DNA of 64,000 bases from Blastobasis lacticolella (GCA_905147135.1 LR990053.1:11854501-11918500), one strand, 5' to 3'; shown: positions 43,514-57,662, counted from the stretch's first letter. Notes: a model not told the origin generated them from the sequence alone. Numbers and translations: made by a program.

Positions 43514-45785
43514 CAGGGTGTTTAATAATACATGTATAAAGCCGTGAACTGGATGGAGTGCTGAACGTATTAAAACGATAGGTACAATTATTTTTTTCGT
43601 GCGTGGAATAGTAAGCGAGAAAATGACTATCGAACTTTTACCTTTTCAATGTCGATAATCGACATTTTGAAAACGAAAGACCGCATCTCTAGAAATCAGT
43701 TGTAAAAGGTCACTCAAGTTCATAGTACTAGGCGCAATGGGATATTAAGGAGATCTAAATTAGCCGTTTTGTATTTTTTGGTTTGAGGGTTCTGTACAAA
43801 AAAATATTGTAATTTTAATTTAATAGGTTCCTTCATAGTTTTTTCGAAAGTGCACCACCACCTAACTAATAGCAAAGTAGTCTAATTCAAATTACTATGG
43901 CATATTAATGTAGCAAACTCTAATTAATGTAGCATATTTGTCTTTATAAGTTTGCTTTCTCATGTCATGCCTGTCAGTCATGTTTCAGTGTCGCAAAGGT
44001 AATCGTACCTATCTGCTATGAGATTTTTCAGTAACTACGCACACATATTTTTGTATTAAATAAAACAAATAAAATACCTTAGTGTAATGAATGAAACATA
44101 AATAAAACAAAGACAGTAGAGAGTGGAGTTTATGACAGAACCCTCCACTAATGTGGGGAAGGCTTAAACTCTCAGAGGACTGTTATGTTAAAATCCTTAC
44201 GATTTCACGAATATTTCTCATCAACAAAAATTAACTAAATGAATCTTAGTTGACGGAGCTATACCTGTAAATATCCCATGCTTCACCCATTTGGAGAACC
44301 TAGGCAGGGGCGCAACAACCGCCGTATCAGCCGTATCAATGATAAGGGGTCCCAAATCGTTTGTAAGCAAAAATACGTACTGTTATCCTCAATTTCAGTT
44401 AAACCCTATTTCCCGGAAAAAAAAAATTCTTTAGTGATTTTCAGACCAGGGTCGGGGCCCCTTCCGCCAAAGATGCAAATGAAATCAAGTGATACAATCC
44501 GTTTTCGTTCCCCTTTCGCTTAGAGATAATTAACATTTTTAATAAAAAACAACAACTTAGAGCCCCTCACGCGCACTCACTCATTACTTCATTGAAATTG
44601 TGTAAAAATGCACCTATAGCAAAAATGAGAAAAAACTTGATCTCATGTACAACATATTCAGCACTATCAGTGAGATCATAAGATTTAAGAAACTCCTTAC
44701 ACTGTTCATTGCTCAACGGGTCAGATGGACCTGGCTCATAATAAAATCGTTTTGGCCCACACGATTTTCGAATTTGACTGTTTTTAAGTTAATCGTGAAA
44801 ACTTTATAGCCAAAATGTCAGAAATAGAGCTCGCACGCTCATTAATTAATTGTTTGCGAAGTTAATTTTATTATAAACCAGATGTCAAAAATGTCTACAT
44901 CGTATAGTCCATTTACTGATTTTATGTTATTCGCGCAAGTATTCTGAAGGGGTAGTTTGTGAAACTATCGAGCTCGCTACGCTCGCTTATTCAACAAATT
45001 ATGACAGTTTTATATTTATCACGCAAGGTTTTAATATACCAAAGTCAAGGGCCAATTTACAAAAATTCCGATGTCCACCCCGGCCTTTATGGAGATTCTT
45101 GTCATTCAAACTACCAACATAAAACATTAACAAATTATACACCTAAATCTTCCTCAATAGACAAAGTAATTCCACTTTGTCAATTGGTGAAAACCGCATA
45201 AAAATCCGTTCAGTAGTTTTTGAGTTTATCGCGAACAGGCAGACAGACGCGGTGTGGAACTTTCTTTCATACATATGTTATTCTTACTATTAAGGTGATT
45301 CAACGCCCATACTAAATTTCTCTCGATATTCTTTCATTTGTTTGAGTGTTTAGTGATTGTATTATGATTTCTACTCTTAGTAAATGTATTCAATGGTGCG
45401 CAAAGTGGTTTTCTTTTCAAAAGCAGTTAAATCGAAAAAAGCACAAATCGCCGCTTGATGGCGTTGTTTTGTGATTTAATTATTTTTCTTTTTCATTGCT
45501 TTGTTTTACATTATTAACATGTAGAAATCTATTTCGCGCACAATTGAACATATTTTCTAATAGCCAATTGCACAAAAACGTTACATAAAAATTGTATGAA
45601 AATCGTACCGCCTTAATACGCGAATGGTTACTCATTAGCATCCCTTGTAGCCGTGTGGTGACCGGTAGAGTAGAATAGCATCAACCCCTTACACTCGTGG
45701 GTGTCGTACAAGGCGACTAACGTTTAGAGGCAAAATATCTAGTCTCCATAAACTGGAAAATGGGCAGCAGCGTTTTTAATTGTTA
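43514..45785. other. 2.27-kb segment unique to the 7.4-kb units
   Basis: Sequence leaves the long-unit pattern after tttaaatata with cagggtgtttaataata and rejoins it in Jockey at 45786. Inside are an AATGTCGAT-A-ATCGACATT hairpin (about 43657) and a aaaatccgttcagtagtttt motif (45201 region) that I know from many insect TEs. At its right end is an inverted copy of the 3660-3820 dispersed repeat. Frames of about 80 codons (44278-44523, 44959-45201) match nothing I recognise. It replaces about 3.77 kb of the long unit, including most of the DUF1091-like gene. It is probably one or more TEs. Confidence 0.6.
45642..45785 (-). repeat. Inverted copy of the 3660-3820 dispersed repeat
   Basis: On the - strand: aacgctgctgcccattttcc, ccttgtacgacacccacgag, gttgatgctattctac, ccacacggct. 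It forms the right end of the 2.27-kb segment and abuts the Jockey breakpoint exactly, so the junction of the tandem unit coincides with the end of a TE copy. Confidence 0.65.
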
Positions 45786-46070
45786 TTGGCGGCGGTCATT
45801 CCCCTGCTTCGGGAGGACTATTACCTTCCCCATCTTCCTCGTCGTCGGGTAGTACTTCCATTTCGCCGTTGAACAGGCGCGACAGTGCCACAATGCACTT
45901 GCGGGGGAGCCTCTTCAGCGCCTCGGTTGTTACGCCGTCTGGCCCCGGCGACTTCCGCTTGGGCAGACGGCGGACAGCTCTTTCCACCTCCATCGGTGAC
46001 ATGAAGGCGTTGAGTGGTGGAGGTGAATTAAGTAACACGTGTTGGTCAAATGGCTGGTTTTCTCTCGCTT
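45786..46070 (-). pseudogene. Jockey RT fragment, tandem unit 2
   Basis: Only the KSPGPDGVTTEALKRLPRK block and the SPMEVERAVRRLP lead-in remain. The RT core seen in C is cut off at the unit junction. Same piece at 53184-53468 and 60581-60865. Confidence 0.85.
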
Positions 46071-49000
46071 CAGGATGCGGGGTTGAGGGGCGAAGGGAAG
46101 CAAGACGAGAACGACAGTTGGTCTAAGGTCCCGGGACTGGCTGGTTGTTCTTCGGCTAGGGGTCGTTCCTTGATACGAAGTGTGCGCGCGCGCAGGCATC
46201 GCGTGATATTGTGGAGAGGGTTGTCGAGTGAATACAGTCGATGATCCGCGGTTTGTACGAGCATTTGCAGTAAGTCTGATATTGAATTATATATTTAAGG
46301 GTTATTATATTTTGGTAGGGCCATCACGTAGTTATACTAAAGAGCGCAAGATGAAGATAGGCATAGTTTTGTGTAGTAGATACTGGAAGCTGTTTAGTCA
46401 AATTAAACCGATCTCTAGTTATTCTCTTAAAGACACTGCATCCAAAACATCCGAAAAATAAATTCTCAACTTCTAAATAAATAAAAACTAACTATCACTT
46501 AGAATACACATATGGGTGCAGTTCTGGTAACGTGCTGCCGGGTGAATCCACAGCAAACATCACTACACAGGGAACTAAGGCCGGATCGGACGTGGACCAC
46601 GCTCTGTTGAATAGTGTCAGGAAACTGATTTGTGCTCCATGTACTTTTAGATGGTATATCACCGTGGGTTTGCCACCGGATCTTGGAATGTCTTTGCCTC
46701 GTGTCCGCTTAAAACTTTGTGCTTTTAATGCTTAAACGACATTTAATTCGTGGACATGAAAAATCGAGTTAGTTCGATTGGTGGGCTCAGCCATTAGCGT
46801 CCCGACACCAATATTACATCCCGCGTGCGCGTAAATAAAATTTAAATAATAGTCTATCGATCGCTTGCAAGCAAAATTAGGCAGGAATAGAAGTACGGCA
46901 ATATGATCGTAATATGTGTGACGGTTTGAGCGAAGTAGACAATTATAATAGGTCACTGGTTCGTTTGAAGTCAAGGTTTCGCTGGACGCATGAGCAGGAC
47001 ATGTGGTCCATATGTTCGTGTTTGGCCTGGGTGAAGGGTGGCATGGAGCCTGGGGTTTTTCTATCGATTAGGCTAATTCCGAGACCTATAGTATCCATAT
47101 TTCATAACTCATTAGGGTCAGGTCTGTGTTAGGCGATTTCACAACCATAGGGTTAGGAGTGGCCACGAAGAAAGAAGATGTTAACGCTCGGATGCCGCGA
47201 CGTGCGTCGATCGCCCGCCATTCATCGCCCGAGGACCAGATACGATGAAGATCAGTTCTAGAGCTATGTTGCATGTTTTTTAATTATATCTGCTTGTTTT
47301 ATTTACTCATACAAATTTTAATTGTTACTTACTTTATGTGCGGTATTGAAGTTTTATTTGACTGCAATCATTTGACGAACCTAATTTTGTATTTATATAG
47401 TTGTGTTTATTTTCTTATGTTTTTAATTGTTATACGGATAATATAGACTTCACTCGTGCGCGGCTTTTAATATGTTTATCTTGTTTGCGGATTCGATCTC
47501 ACGCTAGTCGTACGGTTTACTTTTCCATTCGGTGATTCTATATTACGCATTTCCTTTAAATGAGTTTTCCATTAATTAAGCGATATATTATAAACTTAAA
47601 GATGTTATTTAGACACACGATTTTATCAAACACACAACGTAGGGGGTCCTTATAATGTATCTAAAGCTAGACGATCACGATGTACGGCCAATGTATTTTA
47701 TATGTAAGTTACAAGTCTTATAGCTAGAGATATATTTGTCTTGTTTTATTATTTAGGGTCAGGGGAAAAGGTGTTACAGTGACCATGATGCATGCAACTA
47801 CGTCAAAATATCTGGCTACTCCTCAACAAAGGTACGAGGTATGAAACCCAGAACATACCCTTAAAATGTTTGATAATAACCGCGATAGTTTAAAATATTA
47901 TGTTAGTCATAAATAACCTAAACGACAAAAAAAAAAGGATAACTCCCGACCAAATTTTTTTTTTGTAATTTACATTTACCTACTCAAATATTGTCTAAAC
48001 TACTGAACCGGTTTCTATAAAACAAATCTAAAAAGCATCTTGATTAAACAGGGTTTAACACATAGAGAAAACCGCATCTAAATCAGTCCACCTCTTTGCT
48101 TTTTTTTTATACGACAGACAAACCAAGCGGGCCACCTGATGGAGACTGGACTCCGTCGTCTATGGGAATCAGCAACAGCCAGGGGCGCTGTTAATGCTTT
48201 GCCCGCCTCTGACGAGACTTGTTCGGGAGCTACGACGCCACAGATAGACAGATCCACAGACCCTACGTTAAACTTGTAACAGCTGTCTTTTTTCGTGGGG
48301 GCGTTAAAAAGAACAAAACATTGTTGAAAGCTTTGGAAAAAGTGTCGTACATCAAACTGGCGGCAAAATTCTTAAAATGTTCTCTCATCATATTGGTGAT
48401 AGGGCTTGAAGCCCTCCAGGCGTGGTATTTTTTAATCTTTCTATTCATATGCGAAATTGCTACCTATATATTTCACACTTGTGGTAATTTGTGACTCTTG
48501 TGAAAGAGAATAGCTAATTCGTGTACGAATCCAATTTGAATGCTCCAATACGGCCCCTGGCCTTCCAGTTGCCAATGGGCCCTTATGTGTTCCTGGCCCC
48601 AACAATTTGGTTTTTCATTGTTGTTTGCAAATTACAATAACGAGGTTATAATGTTAGTTCATCACATCGATGTTTGCACGTCCGTCATTAAAAAACAGAT
48701 TTATGAATAGGACAGTAGAGAGCCGATTGCAATGAGGAGTTTTCCAATAGGTATCTTAAGCATTCTAAACCACTCACTAGATGGTGGCCCGACAATTTTA
48801 GTAATTGATAATCGCTTAAAAAAGGTTCTTAGGAAAGAGGATATACACACTGGGTACGTTGTATTGGATAATATTGTATTTATCAATAGTTTTTAACTAT
48901 TTTAGAAGTTGTAATAAAATGGAACATAGTGCCTATTTATAAAAATATGTCTTTAAACATTTCGTTGAACCTTTAAAAGTTATGTTTATAATAATAAACA

Positions 49001-49496
49001 TTTTATTTTAAGGTTTAGTATTAGATTACCAGAATTGTAGGAGCGCCATCTATTGATGCTTTTTGAAACCAACTGACAATACCTACTGAAAAACTCCTCA
49101 TTATAATGATAAAGGCGATGAAGTTTAAAATTTCCTAACTGACAGAAAAAGTCGGATTTCCGCCAAACAAATTTACTAAGAATCCGATTTTAATAAAACA
49201 AAGCACCAAACAAACAAACCATCTCGTTTAAACTGGCTTTCATATAGAGAAAACGGCATCCAAATCGGACCATCCGTTCGGGATCTACGCCACTGACAGA
49301 TACACAAAGCCACATACACGCGTCTAACTTATAACACTCCTCTTTTTCTTTTTTCGTTGGGGCTTGATAAAATGACACTGATCTTATTTAGAAAAGTTTC
49401 AGAACTTAACTACCTTAGAAGTAAGTGTTTTATACTTTACCTTCATTAAGAATCATATAAAAAAAAATATTTTGTTGCTAGATAATCGACAATAAT

Positions 49497-49709
49497 TGAT
49501 CCGTTTAAACTGACTTGTCTTATTTGGTAATGTAAATTATTTATTCAAATGGATAATTTTCAGCAGTATTCGTTGAAATTCACATTCTATGTGTTTTTTA
49601 TATAATTCTCGACATCTATACGCAATATACGTAGCGTGATTGATACGGCAAGTCGTGATTTTGGGCATTGTTTGTTCCCCAAATAAGACAAGTAAATTAA
49701 AACGGATCA
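49497..49709. mobile_element. MITE-like element, tandem unit 2
   Basis: Identical arm changes to 42099-42311. The unit 3 copy is at 56894-57106. Confidence 0.78.
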
Positions 49710-50265
49710 TATATTAAAAACTCACCGATGCCTGAGAATTTAAAATAAACATTGCAACTAATATTATACAAGTAATCCAGACCAAAGATAACATTTCGAA
49801 TGGAGGAATTTATTACAACCGCTCAATTTCATTGCATAATTATAATAACTAGTGCTGGTTAAAATTTACATTTTACAAAATTATAAATATGCGCAGTATT
49901 ACTACTGTTATAAATAATTATGTACTATTATGTATATTGTTTCTATTAAAGTAAACGATGAATGCTTAAAAATTAATTTTACGCTACCAAAGTTTACAAA
50001 ACCATTTTTAGTCATTGTTGGTTTCGTGTCTAAAAAGAAAAAATCGGAATTATTTTCGTATGATTTCGTCATTAATCTGTCTGTCTTAAGTTCTTTTTCC
50101 TAGGATCGCCTTAAAGAGGCCCTTCATACGAGGGCCCGAGGTCCGCCTTCCTACACATCTTGGTCCACTTCGCTCAGTCTTCTGCATCCATGGTTGTGAA
50201 ATTGTTGACATTCCCAACGACATCAAGGTATCGCTTCTAAGGCTGGCCTCTCCTTCCCGTGCCTT

Positions 50266-50763
50266 TTTTAATAATGTAATAAAAAAATGACAGACATTTG
50301 ACCGCCACCTAACCTGGTGGTAAGTGACGATGTGGCCGATGATAGAGTATGCCTGTCCAGGAACTGCTTATTCACTCTGGCCTTGAAGGCATCTAGATTA
50401 TAATGATCAGGGAACATACTCGCGGGTAATGCGTTCCATTCCTTGGCCGTACGCATTATAAAGGTTGAACTAAAGCGGCTCGTGCGGATAGCTGAAAGAT
50501 CCACTACATAAGAAGGAGCGCTCGCCCGGATCGCGTCTCCTGATGGCGGAATGAGGTCGTGCAATTGCTTCGCGCACTCTCGGAATTGCTACCTGTAGAA
50601 GACCGACAAACGTGCAACCATACGCCGATGCTCGAGGCTCTGCAGCTTAGCTTCAATCAACTGCGGATCACAAATTAACTTTTTTGCATGTTTTTCCACC
50701 AAATCCAAAGCAGCCAGTTGGTATTTGGCTCATCCATCCTAGAGGTGGCAGCAGTAGTCCATG
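50266..50763 (-). mobile_element. Hybrid LINE tail, tandem unit 2
   Basis: Same recombination junction and same TAG as 42868-43365. It differs from unit 1 at gagcgctcgcc (unit 1 gagcgatcgcc). Confidence 0.85.
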
Positions 50764-50911
50764 CAAGATAATGCATAAACGATTAACTAAATTATTTTTA
50801 AAATTAAATATGCTTGAACAACTCACACAGCTCTATCTAGCCCCAAAGTAAGCATAGCTTGTGTTATGGGTACTAGACAACTGATAAACTACTTATATAC
50901 TTTTAAATATA

Positions 50912-53183
50912 CAGGGTGTTTAATAATACATGTATAAAGCCGTGAACTGGATGGAGTGCTGAACGTATTAAAACGATAGGTACAATTATTTTTTTCGTGC
51001 GTGGAATAGTAAGCGAGAAAATGACTATCGAACTTTTACCTTTTCAATGTCGATAATCGACATTTTGAAAACGAAAGACCGCATCTCTAGAAATCAGTTG
51101 TAAAAGGTCACTCAAGTTCATAGTACTAGGCGCAATGGGATATTAAGGAGATCTAAATTAGCCGTTTTGTATTTTTTGGTTTGAGGGTTCTGTACAAAAA
51201 AATATTGTAATTTTAATTTAATAGGTTCCTTCATAGTTTTTTCGAAAGTGCACCACCACCTAACTAATAGCAAAGTAGTCTAATTCAAATTACTATGGCA
51301 TATTAATGTAGCAAACTCTAATTAATGTAGCATATTTGTCTTTATAAGTTTGCTTTCTCATGTCATGCCTGTCAGTCATGTTTCAGTGTCGCAAAGGTAA
51401 TCGTACCTATCTGCTATGAGATTTTTCAGTAACTACGCACACATATTTTTGTATTAAATAAAACAAATAAAATACCTTAGTGTAATGAATGAAACATAAA
51501 TAAAACAAAGACAGTAGAGAGTGGAGTTTATGACAGAACCCTCCACTAATGTGGGGAAGGCTTAAACTCTCAGAGGACTGTTATGTTAAAATCCTTACGA
51601 TTTCACGAATATTTCTCATCAACAAAAATTAACTAAATGAATCTTAGTTGACGGAGCTATACCTGTAAATATCCCATGCTTCACCCATTTGGAGAACCTA
51701 GGCAGGGGCGCAACAACCGCCGTATCAGCCGTATCAATGATAAGGGGTCCCAAATCGTTTGTAAGCAAAAATACGTACTGTTATCCTCAATTTCAGTTAA
51801 ACCCTATTTCCCGGAAAAAAAAAATTCTTTAGTGATTTTCAGACCAGGGTCGGGGCCCCTTCCGCCAAAGATGCAAATGAAATCAAGTGATACAATCCGT
51901 TTTCGTTCCCCTTTCGCTTAGAGATAATTAACATTTTTAATAAAAAACAACAACTTAGAGCCCCTCACGCGCACTCACTCATTACTTCATTGAAATTGTG
52001 TAAAAATGCACCTATAGCAAAAATGAGAAAAAACTTGATCTCATGTACAACATATTCAGCACTATCAGTGAGATCATAAGATTTAAGAAACTCCTTACAC
52101 TGTTCATTGCTCAACGGGTCAGATGGACCTGGCTCATAATAAAATCGTTTTGGCCCACACGATTTTCGAATTTGACTGTTTTTAAGTTAATCGTGAAAAC
52201 TTTATAGCCAAAATGTCAGAAATAGAGCTCGCACGCTCATTAATTAATTGTTTGCGAAGTTAATTTTATTATAAACCAGATGTCAAAAATGTCTACATCG
52301 TATAGTCCATTTACTGATTTTATGTTATTCGCGCAAGTATTCTGAAGGGGTAGTTTGTGAAACTATCGAGCTCGCTACGCTCGCTTATTCAACAAATTAT
52401 GACAGTTTTATATTTATCACGCAAGGTTTTAATATACCAAAGTCAAGGGCCAATTTACAAAAATTCCGATGTCCACCCCGGCCTTTATGGAGATTCTTGT
52501 CATTCAAACTACCAACATAAAACATTAACAAATTATACACCTAAATCTTCCTCAATAGACAAAGTAATTCCACTTTGTCAATTGGTGAAAACCGCATAAA
52601 AATCCGTTCAGTAGTTTTTGAGTTTATCGCGAACAGGCAGACAGACGCGGTGTGGAACTTTCTTTCATACATATGTTATTCTTACTATTAAGGTGATTCA
52701 ACGCCCATACTAAATTTCTCTCGATATTCTTTCATTTGTTTGAGTGTTTAGTGATTGTATTATGATTTCTACTCTTAGTAAATGTATTCAATGGTGCGCA
52801 AAGTGGTTTTCTTTTCAAAAGCAGTTAAATCGAAAAAAGCACAAATCGCCGCTTGATGGCGTTGTTTTGTGATTTAATTATTTTTCTTTTTCATTGCTTT
52901 GTTTTACATTATTAACATGTAGAAATCTATTTCGCGCACAATTGAACATATTTTCTAATAGCCAATTGCACAAAAACGTTACATAAAAATTGTATGAAAA
53001 TCGTACCGCCTTAATACGCGAATGGTTACTCATTAGCATCCCTTGTAGCCGTGTGGTGACCGGTAGAGTAGAATAGCATCAACCCCTTACACTCGTGGGT
53101 GTCGTACAAGGCGACTAACGTTTAGAGGCAAAATATCTAGTCTCCATAAACTGGAAAATGGGCAGCAGCGTTTTTAATTGTTA
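50912..53183. other. 2.27-kb segment, tandem unit 2
   Basis: Same content and same ends as 43514-45785, with no change seen in the hairpin or the right-end repeat. Confidence 0.6.
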
Positions 53184-56100
53184 TTGGCGGCGGTCATTCC
53201 CCTGCTTCGGGAGGACTATTACCTTCCCCATCTTCCTCGTCGTCGGGTAGTACTTCCATTTCGCCGTTGAACAGGCGCGACAGTGCCACAATGCACTTGC
53301 GGGGGAGCCTCTTCAGCGCCTCGGTTGTTACGCCGTCTGGCCCCGGCGACTTCCGCTTGGGCAGACGGCGGACAGCTCTTTCCACCTCCATCGGTGACAT
53401 GAAGGCGTTGAGTGGTGGAGGTGAATTAAGTAACACGTGTTGGTCAAATGGCTGGTTTTCTCTCGCTTCAGGATGCGGGGTTGAGGGGCGAAGGGAAGCA
53501 AGACGAGAACGACAGTTGGTCTAAGGTCCCGGGACTGGCTGGTTGTTCTTCGGCTAGGGGTCGTTCCTTGATACGAAGTGTGCGCGCGCGCAGGCATCGC
53601 GTGATATTGTGGAGAGGGTTGTCGAGTGAATACAGTCGATGATCCGCGGTTTGTACGAGCATTTGCAGTAAGTCTGATATTGAATTATATATTTAAGGGT
53701 TATTATATTTTGGTAGGGCCATCACGTAGTTATACTAAAGAGCGCAAGATGAAGATAGGCATAGTTTTGTGTAGTAGATACTGGAAGCTGTTTAGTCAAA
53801 TTAAACCGATCTCTAGTTATTCTCTTAAAGACACTGCATCCAAAACATCCGAAAAATAAATTCTCAACTTCTAAATAAATAAAAACTAACTATCACTTAG
53901 AATACACATATGGGTGCAGTTCTGGTAACGTGCTGCCGGGTGAATCCACAGCAAACATCACTACACAGGGAACTAAGGCCGGATCGGACGTGGACCACGC
54001 TCTGTTGAATAGTGTCAGGAAACTGATTTGTGCTCCATGTACTTTTAGATGGTATATCACCGTGGGTTTGCCACCGGATCTTGGAATGTCTTTGCCTCGT
54101 GTCCGCTTAAAACTTTGTGCTTTTAATGCTTAAACGACATTTAATTCGTGGACATGAAAAATCGAGTTAGTTCGATTGGTGGGCTCAGCCATTAGCGTCC
54201 CGACACCAATATTACATCCCGCGTGCGCGTAAATAAAATTTAAATAATAGTCTATCGATCGCTTGCAAGCAAAATTAGGCAGGAATAGAAGTACGGCAAT
54301 ATGATCGTAATATGTGTGACGGTTTGAGCGAAGTAGACAATTATAATAGGTCACTGGTTCGTTTGAAGTCAAGGTTTCGCTGGACGCATGAGCAGGACAT
54401 GTGGTCCATATGTTCGTGTTTGGCCTGGGTGAAGGGTGGCATGGAGCCTGGGGTTTTTCTATCGATTAGGCTAATTCCGAGACCTATAGTATCCATATTT
54501 CATAACTCATTAGGGTCAGGTCTGTGTTAGGCGATTTCACAACCATAGGGTTAGGAGTGGCCACGAAGAAAGAAGATGTTAACGCTCGGATGCCGCGACG
54601 TGCGTCGATCGCCCGCCATTCATCGCCCGAGGACCAGATACGATGAAGATCAGTTCTAGAGCTATGTTGCATGTTTTTTAATTATATCTGCTTGTTTTAT
54701 TTACTCATACAAATTTTAATTGTTACTTACTTTATGTGCGGTATTGAAGTTTTATTTGACTGCAATCATTTGACGAACCTAATTTTGTATTTATATAGTT
54801 GTGTTTATTTTCTTATGTTTTTAATTGTTATACGGATAATATAGACTTCACTCGTGCGCGGCTTTTAATATGTTTATCTTGTTTGCGGATTCGATCTCAC
54901 GCTAGTCGTACGGTTTACTTTTCCATTCGGTGATTCTATATTACGCATTTCCTTTAAATGAGTTTTCCATTAATTAAGCGATATATTATAAACTTAAAGA
55001 TGTTATTTAGACACACGATTTTATCAAACACACAACGTAGGGGGTCCTTATAATGTATCTAAAGCTAGACGATCACGATGTACGGCCAATGTATTTTATA
55101 TGTAAGTTACAAGTCTTATAGCTAGAGATATATTTGTCTTGTTTTATTATTTAGGGTCAGGGGAAAAGGTGTTACAGTGACCATGATGCATGCAACTACG
55201 TCAAAATATCTGGCTACTCCTCAACAAAGGTACGAGGTATGAAACCCAGAACATACCCTTAAAATGTTTGATAATAACCGCGATAGTTTAAAATATTATG
55301 TTAGTCATAAATAACCTAAACGACAAAAAAAAAAGGATAACTCCCGACCAAATTTTTTTTTTGTAATTTACATTTACCTACTCAAATATTGTCTAAACTA
55401 CTGAACCGGTTTCTATAAAACAAATCTAAAAAGCATCTTGATTAAACAGGGTTTAACACATAGAGAAAACCGCATCTAAATCAGTCCACCTCTTTGCTTT
55501 TTTTTTATACGACAGACAAACCAAGCGGGCCACCTGTTGGAGACTGGACTCCGTCGTCTATGGGAATCAGCAACAGCCAGGGGCGCTGTTAATGCTTTGC
55601 CCGCCTCTGACGAGACTTGTTCGGGAGCTACGACGCCACAGATAGACAGATCCACAGACCCTACGTTAAACTTGTAACAGCTGTCTTTTTTCGTGGGGGC
55701 GTTAAAAAGAACAAAACATTGTTGAAAGCTTTGGAAAAAGTGTCGTACATCAAACTGGCGGCAAAATTCTTAAAATGTTCTCTCATCATATTGGTGATAG
55801 GGCTTGAAGCCCTCCAGGCGTGGTATTTTTTAATCTTTCTATTCATATGCGAAATTGCTACCTATATATTTCACACTTGTGGTAATTTGTGACTCTTGTG
55901 AAAGAGAATAGCTAATTCGTGTACGAATCCAATTTGAATGCTCCAATACGGCCCCTGGCCTTCCAGTTGCCAATGGGCCCTTATGTGTTCCTGGCCCCAA
56001 CAATTTGGTTTTTCATTGTTGTTTGCAAATTACAATAACGAGGTTATAATGTTAGTTCATCACATCGATGTTTGCACGTCCGTCATTAAAAAACAGATTT

Positions 56101-57662
56101 ATGAATAGGACAGTAGAGAGCCGATTGCAATGAGGAGTTTTCCAATAGGTATCTTAAGCATTCTAAACCACTCACTAGATGGTGGCCCGACAATTTTAGT
56201 AATTGATAATCGCTTAAAAAAGGTTCTTAGGAAAGAGGATATACACACTGGGTACGTTGTATTGGATAATATTGTATTTATCAATAGTTTTTAACTATTT
56301 TAGAAGTTGTAATAAAATGGAACATAGTGCCTATTTATAAAAATATGTCTTTAAACATTTCGTTGAACCTTTAAAAGTTATGTTTATAATAATAAACATT
56401 TTATTTTAAGGTTTAGTATTAGATTACCAGAATTGTAGGAGCGCCATCTATTGATGCTTTTTGAAACCAACTGACAATACCTACTGAAAAACTCCTCATT
56501 ATAATGATAAAGGCGATGAAGTTTAAAATTTCCTAACTGACAGAAAAAGTCGGATTTCCGCCAAACAAATTTACTAAGAATCCGATTTTAATAAAACAAA
56601 GCACCAAACAAACAAACCATCTCGTTTAAACTGGCTTTCATATAGAGAAAACGGCATCCAAATCGGACCATCCGTTCGGGATCTACGCCACTGACAGATA
56701 CACAAAGCCACATACACGCGTCTAACTTATAACACTCCTCTTTTTCTTTTTTCGTTGGGGCTTGATAAAATGACACTGATCTTATTTAGAAAAGTTTCAG
56801 AACTTAACTACCTTAGAAGTAAGTGTTTTAAACTTTACCTTCATTAAGAATCATATAAAAAAAATATTTTGTTGCTAGATAATCGACAATAATTGATCCG
56901 TTTAAACTGACTTGTCTTATTTGGTAATGTAAATTATTTATTCAAATGGATAATTTTCAGCAGTATTCGTTGAAATTCACATTCTATGTGTTTTTTATAT
57001 AATTCTCGACATCTATACGCAATATACGTAGCGTGATTGATACGGCAAGTCGTGATTTTGGGCATTGTTTGTTCCCCAAATAAGACAAGTAAATTAAAAC
57101 GGATCATATATTAAAAACTCACCGATGCCTGAGAATTTAAAATAAACATTGCAACTAATATTATACAAGTAATCCAGACCAAAGATAACATTTCGAATGG
57201 AGGAATTTATTACAACCGCTCAATTTCATTGCATAATTATAATAACTAGTGCTGGTTAAAATTTACATTTTACAAAATTATAAATATGCGCAGTATTACT
57301 ACTGTTATAAATAATTATGTACTGTTATGTATATTGTTTCTATTAAAGTAAACGATGAATGCTTAAAAATTAATTTTACGCTACCAAAGTTTACAAAACC
57401 ATTTTTAGTCATTGTTGGTTTCGTGTCTAAAAAGAAAAAATCGGAATTATTTTCGTATGATTTCGTCATTAATCTGTCTGTCTTAAGTTCTTTTTCCTAG
57501 GATCGCCTTAAAGAGGCCCTTCATATGAGGGCCCGAGGTCCGCCTTCCTACACATCTTGGTCCACTTCGCTCAGTCTTCTGCATCCATGGTTGTGAAATT
57601 GTTGACATTCCCAACGACATCAAGGTATCGCTTCTAAGGCTGGCCTCTCCTTCCCGTGCCTT

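Larger units (their letters stand above)
38386..45785. repeat. 7.4-kb tandem unit 1 (7400 bp)
   Basis: Starts at the ttggcggcggtcattcc shared by all unit starts (38386, 45786, 53184, 60581). Its left part is continuous with unit C, so the start is a breakpoint within Jockey. It differs from units 2-4 by scattered substitutions and small indels (for example cgctgtatgc for cgctgttaatgc near 40790). It is the most diverged member. Confidence 0.93.
45786..53183. repeat. 7.4-kb tandem unit 2 (7398 bp)
   Basis: Complete unit. Internal landmarks: Jockey fragment 45786-46070, anonymous segment 46.1-47.9 kb, dispersed repeat with LINE tail 48099-48221, MITE 49497-49709, hybrid LINE 50266-50763, 2.27-kb segment 50912-53183. 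No intact gene. Confidence 0.95.

Noticed and set aside
44278..45201. Two 80-codon frames in the 2.27-kb segment as genes
   Set aside because: Unrelated to anything I recognise, and nearly identical across units only because the units are young. No ribosomal or splice context supports them.
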